From positions 1,240,001 to 1,304,000 of the forward strand of contig WUJK01000008.1 of assembly GCA_011317545.1 (NCBI GenBank): 64,000 nt of DNA. Direction: 5' to 3'. The DNA comes from Coniella vitis. Its lineage: Eukaryota; Ascomycota; Sordariomycetes; Diaporthales; Schizoparmaceae. The notes under the pieces are model-generated. The model was not told where the DNA came from. It searched no databases and saw nothing but the letters and a program-made list of their open reading frames with translations. The position numbers and the translations under genes were made by a program. Shown here piece by piece: positions 57,481 through 64,000 of the stretch; position 1 is the stretch's first letter, and every line of letters starts with the position of its first letter.

Positions 57481-58761
57481 TCACTCTTTGAGTTCTGGAG
57501 CCAGCGCATATAAATCTACCAACGCCTTGACCGCCTCGGGGTCACACAACTCGGCCCAATACGCCAGATAATCACGCAGCTTCCACAGCTTGGCACTGCC
57601 CGTCCGCCGGTACTCTGCAATCTCGTCGGCCGCAATCCTATGCCTGGTTGCCTTTTCCCGCTCGGCGACCTCGCGGTCCTGCAGCCACTGGTACTCTTCT
57701 GCCAGGCCGCGGGCCAGCACCGCGGTCCGCGTCAGCTTCCTGCGCCGTACGAGGTAGCCCAGCGCCGCGCAGTTTTCCAGATCGAGGTTGTGTGCCTCGG
57801 CCGGGGTGTGGCCCATGACGCGCAGGACAGACTTGTTTGAGCGGTTGTGCAAGATGAGGATGGCGCAGTTGCCGCTTTCTTCGTCGTCTTCTTCTTCTTC
57901 TTCTTGCTCATCATCATCATCATCGTCATCACAAGATCCGTCAACCTCGTCGCGACCCTCACGCGGGCTCTTGCCGTGGCCAAAGATGTCGTCGAGGACG
58001 CTGCGCACGCGACGATCCACATCGACGTACGTCTCGCGCATGGGGCCCTCGTCGACACGGTCCTGCGCGCCATCGACGCGCAGCCTCACATCCACATTGA
58101 GCTTCTTCTTGAGGTCCTTGAACAGCTTGACGATGTTGGGCGTGACGTCCCGGCGGTCGGACTGGTGGTTGTGGTCGTAGCCCTTCCACTCGCGCAGGCC
58201 CTCCTTGACATGGAGCGTCATTTGGCGCGGCGGCGGCGACGGGCCACCATCATGCACAGCCGCGGCGGTGCAGCTCCGCAGCTCGGCCATGGCGTACATG
58301 GCCGTCTGGATGCAGCGGCGCAGGGGCGAGGTGTACACGGTCGTCGGCCGCGGCGCGCCGTGCTGCGCAATGAGGTCGCGCAGCATCTGGCCGACGTGCT
58401 GCGCGTCGCGGACGCCCTCGGCGGTCAGCCGCGGGTCAAAGGTGGTGCGCAGGCGGCCGAGGAAGCGCCACGAGATGGGCTTGGAGTACTCGGACGAGAG
58501 GGCATTGTGCTGGGCCTTGCCGTGGCGGATGGTGTAGAGGAATTTCTGCTTTGGGTGGTGGTGGTGGTGGTTGCCATTGCCATTGCCATTGTCGTCTTGT
58601 CCTTGTGCCGCGTACAAGATGTCATTGACGCTCGCGAAGCCGCCTGGCGGGACGAGGTTCTGCTTGTCGCGCGTGACCTCGCCGGAAGGGTTCTTGATGC
58701 TGGCGAGGGGAGAGGAGAGGAAGTGATTGTACGAGTATTCGTATTTGCCTAGGATAGACAT
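57481..58761 (-). CDS. Histidine phosphatase superfamily protein (phosphoglycerate mutase-like)
   Basis: Single exon, 426 residues from ATG 58761 (MSILGKYEYSYNHF). The frame is open further upstream, but that part reads Lys-rich leader sequence. The catalytic motif TIRHGKAQHN places the phospho-accepting His at about residue 80 in an RHG triplet. A second conserved segment, TVYTSPLRRCIQTAMYAM, carries the usual Arg after the SPL turn. A late HNRSNKSVLRVMG region lies where the second catalytic His is expected. A His/Asn/Gly run (NGNGNGNHHHHH) precedes the catalytic strand and an acidic tract of about 20 Asp/Glu interrupts the middle. Such cytosolic fungal proteins are usually phosphatases of unknown substrate, not glycolytic mutases. 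Confidence 0.87.
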   Translation of the reverse strand: MSILGKYEYSYNHFLSSPLASIKNPSGEVTRDKQNLVPPGGFASVNDILYAAQGQDDNGNGNGNHHHHHPKQKFLYTIRHGKAQHNALSSEYSKPISWRFLGRLRTTFDPRLTAEGVRDAQHVGQMLRDLIAQHGAPRPTTVYTSPLRRCIQTAMYAMAELRSCTAAAVHDGGPSPPPRQMTLHVKEGLREWKGYDHNHQSDRRDVTPNIVKLFKDLKKKLNVDVRLRVDGAQDRVDEGPMRETYVDVDRRVRSVLDDIFGHGKSPREGRDEVDGSCDDDDDDDEQEEEEEDDEESGNCAILILHNRSNKSVLRVMGHTPAEAHNLDLENCAALGYLVRRRKLTRTAVLARGLAEEYQWLQDREVAEREKATRHRIAADEIAEYRRTGSAKLWKLRDYLAYWAELCDPEAVKALVDLYALAPELKE

Positions 58762-59344
58762 GGCCTTTTTCTTTTTTCTTTTTTCTTCTTTTTTTGGTTG
58801 AAAAGTAGACTCGGTGGGGATTTGTGTATTCAAGTACGAAGCAGGACAGAGCAGGACAGAACAAGACACATGGAACTGATTAAACAACCGAGTTGGTGGT
58901 ATGGATCAAGGGTGCGTTTGACGTGACGATATTCGCAGCCGACAGGTATCGCTGGTATATATATATCCAGTTTCATGCTCACACACAAGTGAGCAGGTAA
59001 AGCTTGATATATATGAGGAAGGATAGAGCTCTCCCCTTCTCAATAGGAAGGTTTTTTGTTTTGTTGGTTTTGGTTCTGGTCAGAGTGGCAGTTTGATCTC
59101 TCCAAAACAGAAACAATCCAATCACACACAAACCAAAAAAAAAAGGACTCGTCAATGCTCGGTACTTTTGCGGAATGCCACTTTCCAAAACCCCGGTCTG
59201 CATACAAACACGCAGGTCTTTCTGTCGAAATTTTGATTGGTATTCCCCTGCTTGATGAACCAAAGGGCCAAAAAGGAAGACGGCGGCGGTCTGCTCATTC
59301 ACCCAAGGTCGCTCTTTTGGGGAGAAAAGAGTCGGGGAGGGGGG

Positions 59345-59345
<1 letters not shown>

Positions 59346-59386
<41 letters not shown>
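59346..59386. repeat. (TG)n microsatellite
   Basis: Uninterrupted TG dinucleotide run of about 20 units. Confidence 0.97.
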
Positions 59387-59388
<2 letters not shown>

Positions 59389-59721
59389 CAGAGCGTCGGT
59401 ACCGCTTGCAGCCCTCCAGAAGGGACTCGGTGAGCCTCAACGAGGGTGGTGAGGCTGGTTGGCAAGCCGAGAGGGTGGGATTGTGGCCTCTAAGGGAAGA
59501 AGGAGAAGAAGAAGTGCTTTGCGAGGGTTGTTGGACGAGCCTTTGACGAGCAATGCTCAGTGCAAAGGGGGGATGGAGCTGCTATAAAATAGGATTCACG
59601 GTGGCTTCAACACACAAGATATCCTGGGCGAGGAGCGGTGACGACGGCGACGACAAGGGGAAAGGAAACGGGCAGTGGTTCTGGAGGGGCCGATGCGCCA
59701 TGATTATATAGATAGGATTCA

Positions 59722-59741
59722 ATATATATATATATATATAT
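59722..59741. repeat. (AT)n microsatellite
   Basis: Ten uninterrupted AT units. Confidence 0.95.
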
Positions 59742-60495
59742 CTATATTTACAGCGACGACATGTCTTGTACGAGGCCGTTTCGGCTGTCGTCCGAAGAAG
59801 CATACTATCTAAGCTTCAAGGCCATGAAAGACAAAGGCCAAGCCTTACTATCATCTCGTGATGTGGAGGATAAGGTGCAGCCGCATCGCCGGATGCAGTC
59901 GTCGAGCGGACTGCGCAGGCGCCAAGGTGGATTGTTAGCCCAGACCCCGTCACAGAAGCGAAGGATTAGCGCCACGCTATCGCTTGAACCGGTGTATAAG
60001 TCAGTCAAGGGCAAAAGGAGTGGTGGTGGTGGTGGAGGTGGACAGACGAAGCAGCCCAGGCTGAGGGTGCGGTGTGGTGCGGGTGAGATTGTGTGATGAT
60101 GGTGCCTGGACAACCAAAGACCACCATGCAAGTACAGGCCAGGCCAGGCCAGCCCAGCCTTGCCTTGTGCTGCTCGCAAAGTGGAAGCCCGCCACGGCAT
60201 GGTTGCTGACAGGGCGCGCTCGGGTCATGCGTGTCAGTCATGCAAGTGAGACTGTGAGAGTGAGCCCATGGTGTCACTGTAGCACAGCTCCAGCGCCGTG
60301 CGCCCGGCAGCCTCCAAGCAATGATTGCCATGGCCTGCGCCGTTTGTGCCAAAGACGCCAACCAGCGGAGCAGCAGCATTGCCGACGGGCTCTCACGGCC
60401 GGGGCGCACCGCACGCGGCCTCGCTGGTCATGAGATGGGCTTTTGCGTGCTTCGGCGACGACACAGCCAGAACCCAGCACCGTCCATGGTCAATG

Positions 60496-60530
60496 CTGTG
60501 CTGTGCTGTGCTGTGCTGTGCTGTGCTGTG
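60496..60530. repeat. (CTGTG)7 pentanucleotide repeat
   Basis: Seven perfect CTGTG units, preceded by a partial unit. Confidence 0.97.
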
Positions 60531-61201
60531 TCGAGGGTATCATCAGGCTTATTCTGCACTCTTACCACGTACATGGATGGCGACCGACCCCGGGCACGGC
60601 AAGAGTCGGTGAATGGGCCATGGCCCTTGGATGCCACCGGTTGGTCAGACACGCTCTGTGGTGCACCCAGCAGAGTGTCTGGTAACCAGCAGAAACAATA
60701 GCCGAGGCACATGGCGAACCAAACGGTCGGAAGACGAAGTGACAGTGTCCATGATACGCAAGAATCTCTGCTGGCTGGCGGGCGGGCGATAGTTGGATGC
60801 TGGGGGACCCGTCGGGAGTTTGCCCACTTATTTCCAATCTTATATTGTCGTACTATGTCGTCTACTATGGAATAAGTACTGTCGCTGTCGATAGGAGATG
60901 CTTCGGCTCGCTGGAACTGGGTAGAGTCGGCTTCTTCCGTCGCCCTTGTATGGTGTCTCCGGGCGGACCGCGTTGGCCCCGACCAAGTATCTGCCGCACA
61001 CCACTGGTAGAGGCGTGAAGCAAGGCCTGCGCAACTGGAACTGGAACTGTAACTGGAGCTGGCTCTGGCGCCCGCAGTACACATATCCAGAGCCCAGAAG
61101 GGCTGCAAGTGAAGAAAATAGAGTGTGCACAAAGCTGAGTCATCAGTGGAGACTGGCTGAACAAAAGAGAGGTTATATATCTGACGAGTATTTGAATGGC
61201 G

Positions 61202-61269
61202 CCGAAGCCATTGTTCTGCTTATGTAAAGCTCATTGCTGGGCTGACATAATGGCTTCGGGTTAGGGTTG
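61202..61269. repeat. Stem-loop followed by telomere-like GGGTTAGGGTT
   Basis: An 11-bp perfect inverted repeat (CCGAAGCCATT at 61202-61212, AATGGCTTCGG at 61249-61259) with a 36-nt loop. Its right arm runs directly into GGGTTAGGGTT (61258-61268). Confidence 0.7.
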
Positions 61270-63986
61270 AATGTCATTGTCACACAGGTGTACGCTCCGC
61301 CTTCTTGATCGACATGCCATCTATTCACGGTGGGCCAGATCAAGATCACCGAGGAGCATCAGATGCAGAATCTGTGAGCCCCTCCTCTTTTTGCAACCTT
61401 TGCTCCCAAGACCATGTAGGCATCTCCCCATGGAAAAGATCCAGCCCCTGCGGACGACCAACCTGCTGATAGTACTATCGTAGCCCAGTGGCAGCCCACC
61501 GCCCTGTTCGCGATAGGGCCATACATCGTAGAGTGGTATTCTGGCCCTGACCAAACGGGGCCCGCAGTAAGAGCTCACACTATGGTGACAGCACATGTGC
61601 AGAGTGGACGTCCCTTGCACTGGTCTAGCTCGGTGTGAGAGACCCTGAATTCCCAAGTCGAGTTGTCTCTCGGCAAGAAAGGCGGGGAGAGCGGGTGGGT
61701 TGTGTATATGCAAGGCAGGGCCCGGGAGATGGACGGTCTGCACTCTGCTTCTCGATGCCGCGAGGATGGGATTGTGACCCACCCTCGACCCAGATCCCAG
61801 ATGCCTCCGATGCGCTTTGCCAGCCAACCAGATATCCGCGCCAGTGTGCGATGGCTGTGACGCTGCGCTGTTGTGTCGACAGCATTGTCTTCTGTGCTTG
61901 ACTAGCAGAGAGAGCATGCAAATCAGACGCCACGTGAGCACACCCACTCCTTTCGTTTGGATTCCAGACCGGGAGCCTAACCTCACTCACCCTTCGGATC
62001 AGTATTTGTGCATGGCTAGCATTCTTGACGGACAGCTTCCAGTTCCGACCAACCATCCCGCCGCTGTGGCTTGTCGTGATTGGCTTATTGTACAGACACG
62101 TCCGTCCATTCTTTTTGTTATCTTGGTCCCTGAGCCGCATTGCATGCTCTTGACTCTCTTGAAGATATCGCATATCATCAGGCGAACAGAGAGCCTCCCA
62201 GCAATATTCGCCTACAGCCCAGTGGACAAGGCTCGATCGGTCCACATCTTCCTGTCTTGAGATCGTGACGAGACCGTCACGCAGATGGCAACCCTCTCAG
62301 GGCCAGAACCAAATGTCGACATCCTACCCCTCTCCGCAAATACTCTCTGTGGTACCTGGGCGGAATCCCATGATCACGATGACGAAGAAGTGACACTCTT
62401 GCGACGTAACATACTAAACTTGGAGCCTGGGGTACACTACAAGTTATTACACGCAGATGAGCAGCCAGGGATCCCTTGGGAGACTGTTATCATGGCTTCT
62501 TGCCAGATTGATGCCTCGCTTGTGTGTGGAGCGCCCAGATAAACAAGTGTTCAAGTAAACCTACAACTTGCGAGTGTCTTTCAATATCACGGTATGTTGC
62601 GTCGAGACGATGGTAGGGCCGAGGCCAGATTCAGAATCATAACTTCCAAGATATTCGCATTTTCTGGTGGTAAAAACGAAGCTGGGTATATCTTACTGAT
62701 TGCTCATATTTCTCTGCGTCGGTGAACTCTTGTGAAGCCCTGTCTTGCCTTTGGTTGGCCGGGATTATTGGGTCTATGATAATGCGACTAACGTTCATCT
62801 AGATCGAATGGCATGTCAAAAGTGGTGCAATCTATCTCCATGGTTTGAGAATTCCACATTCGAAGTGATCTGACCAACCCTTGATGGCGCCTTTCCATAT
62901 CCAGCGATATGTGTGAATCAGACCTCTTGGGTGAAACCGTTTCTGAGCACCAATTTGTCTAGTCAACTCTTTTACACTCCATGTATTCAGATCCAATTCA
63001 GAATGCGGAGAGAACAAGACCTCATGTATTACAACGTCTACTCGGAAGAATCAAACCAACCCGCCCCAAGGAAGACTTCCTCAGAACCCGCTCACATTAG
63101 AACAACAGAGTGATCCCCTTCTGCTATAAACAATTCCATCTGGCTTGATCTTTTTTTTTTATCATACAAGCACGTGCGTCTTTCCTCAGGTTGGACTTCG
63201 GGCAGTGATTGGTTGCGTGGCCATGGCCCATGGTCACGATATACCAAGATTTCTACTTGGTATTCCACGGCCTTAAATCATCCCTTATTGAACACAGACT
63301 GGGGTTGCTCCTCTATCACCACCATATCTCAAATTATACCAAGTCCACGCTTGTTATGATCGAGTGACCGCCAAACCTGTCCTGCGCCTGGGGCCTTATT
63401 TGACCAAAGTCGTCGTCGTCGTCAACTTGCACGAGCCCTAACCCTGAAAAGTGTCAGTCAGTGCGCCGCCACCTGCCTCGGGGGGCGCCGGCCTAGCACA
63501 TACTGCATATGGTCCCAAGTACACGCCCATTGGACGAGCAGACCGCATGCGGCTAAAAATTATGCGGGGTGAGGGGCGATTAGATAGGCAGCCAGGCAGG
63601 CCAGCCTGCTAGCAAGGCGCAGAGGACGCAAGGCTTACAGGCCCGGCATGGCGGGGTTGGCCGGGCATATGCAAATCTTCCCGCGAATAGCCTCCAAATT
63701 TATCCATGGTTTTTTTGGGGGGGTTTTTTCTCTCTCTTTCTTTTTTCCCCTTCCTTTCCATTCTTCCCTGCCCAAACTTTTTCTTTGCTTTCCAGATACG
63801 AGTAAACATCTCCACCGCCGTCACCTCCCTGGAACATTCCTGCCAGAACGTGCTTTCTTGTACCTGCGTTCCTGCGCTGCGAGTACCCGAGACATTTTCC
63901 TCGCCCCCCGACGAGCGACATCCCATTTTCCTGCGACCACCCGCACAGTCAGTCACCAGACGTTGACTACATCAGAATCCTCCAAG

Positions 63987-64000
63987 ATGGTCGAGAAGCT
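63987..64000 (+). CDS. Start of a gene continuing beyond the window
   Basis: ATG GTC GAG AAG CT follows a good start context (CCAAGATGG) and a long CT-rich leader (about 63727-63800), similar to leaders of highly expressed fungal genes. Only four complete codons (Met-Val-Glu-Lys) are visible, so the product cannot be named. A TTTCCAG near 63791-63797 could be the acceptor of a leader intron. Confidence 0.5.

Larger units (their letters stand above)
58762..63986. other. Gene-poor region rich in simple repeats
   Basis: Over 5 kb with no convincing gene on either strand. Short ORFs (for example 59761-60096, basic and Gly-rich, and 62285-62542) have no recognisable domain. It holds the three microsatellites and the stem-loop/telomere-like element listed separately. 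From about 63700 a pyrimidine-rich tract marks the promoter or leader of the gene starting at 63987. Confidence 0.45.

Noticed and set aside
57847..58752. 301-codon frame antisense to the histidine phosphatase
   Set aside because: Lies entirely opposite a gene with clear catalytic motifs; no motif of its own.
61258..61269. Telomere-like sequence taken as a chromosome end
   Set aside because: Only about two units, with ordinary sequence and a gene start beyond it.
62285..62542. 85-codon ORF
   Set aside because: Reads like protein but has no recognisable domain, and no neighbouring exon could be joined to it.
1..64000. Transposons, CRISPR arrays, bacterial operons, biosynthetic gene cluster
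   Set aside because: No transposase, reverse transcriptase or integrase motifs, no terminal repeats of meaningful length, no spaced direct repeats, and no PKS, NRPS or terpene-type backbone gene.

Overview
This is nuclear DNA of a filamentous ascomycete, most likely a Sordariomycete and probably Hypocreales. The genes are eukaryotic. Introns are mostly 47-110 bp, with GTRNGT donors, CTRAC-type branch sites and YAG acceptors. The poly(A)-binding protein carries the charged insertion in RRM4 seen in filamentous ascomycetes, and AA11 LPMO, GH92 and yapsin-like genes fit a mould. I could not name the species. No prokaryotic operons, CRISPR arrays, insertion sequences or intact transposons were seen.

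Layout. 1-2.7 kb: 5' two thirds of a HUL5/UBE3C-type HECT ubiquitin ligase (minus, cut by the window edge). 4.6-6.9 kb: PAB1 (plus) with a 5'-UTR intron. 8.3-10.8 kb: uncharacterised membrane protein (minus) whose frame does not close cleanly. 12.5-14.6 kb: intronless F-box protein. 15.2-17.3 kb: six-exon nitronate monooxygenase (minus). 17.3-27.1 kb: gene-poor, holding only a 109-residue stand-alone dsRNA-binding-motif protein at 23.2-23.8 kb. 27.1-28.1 kb: mitochondrial ribosomal protein uS7m. 30.1-32.5 kb: universal stress protein with a long disordered N-terminus. 33.8-34.9 kb: single-pass membrane protein. 35.77-35.84 kb: tRNA-like Pol III unit in AT-rich DNA. 36.4-39.5 kb: membrane-anchored GH92 alpha-mannosidase. 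40.3-42.4 kb: GPI-type surface protein with a huge asparagine tract (minus). 44.9-47.2 kb: CorA-like membrane protein. 48.3-50.0 kb: AA11 chitin-active LPMO with Ser/Thr linker and C-terminal Cys module (minus). 53.0-54.6 kb: GPI-anchored aspartic protease. 55.6-56.8 kb: orphan protein with Asn-Gly-His repeats. 57.5-58.8 kb: histidine phosphatase (minus). 58.8-64.0 kb: simple repeats and no convincing gene until an ATG at 63,987 that starts a gene running off the window.

Functionally the left half is housekeeping (protein turnover, mRNA binding, mitochondrial translation, stress). The stretch at 36-55 kb is rich in secretory-pathway and cell-surface genes (mannosidase, GPI wall protein, LPMO, yapsin). 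Nothing in the sequence shows that these are co-regulated, and their strands are mixed.

The strongest unexplained signal is not a gene. The 9-mer TACTATGTA, or its reverse complement TACATAGTA, occurs at least 24 times in the window, always between genes and often clustered. About 0.5 occurrences would be expected for equal base frequencies. Other points to check are the interrupted gene at 8.3-10.8 kb, the tRNA-like unit with an irregular anticodon arm, a 71-bp imperfect hairpin at 29.0 kb, and a stem-loop joined to a telomere-like repeat at 61.2 kb.
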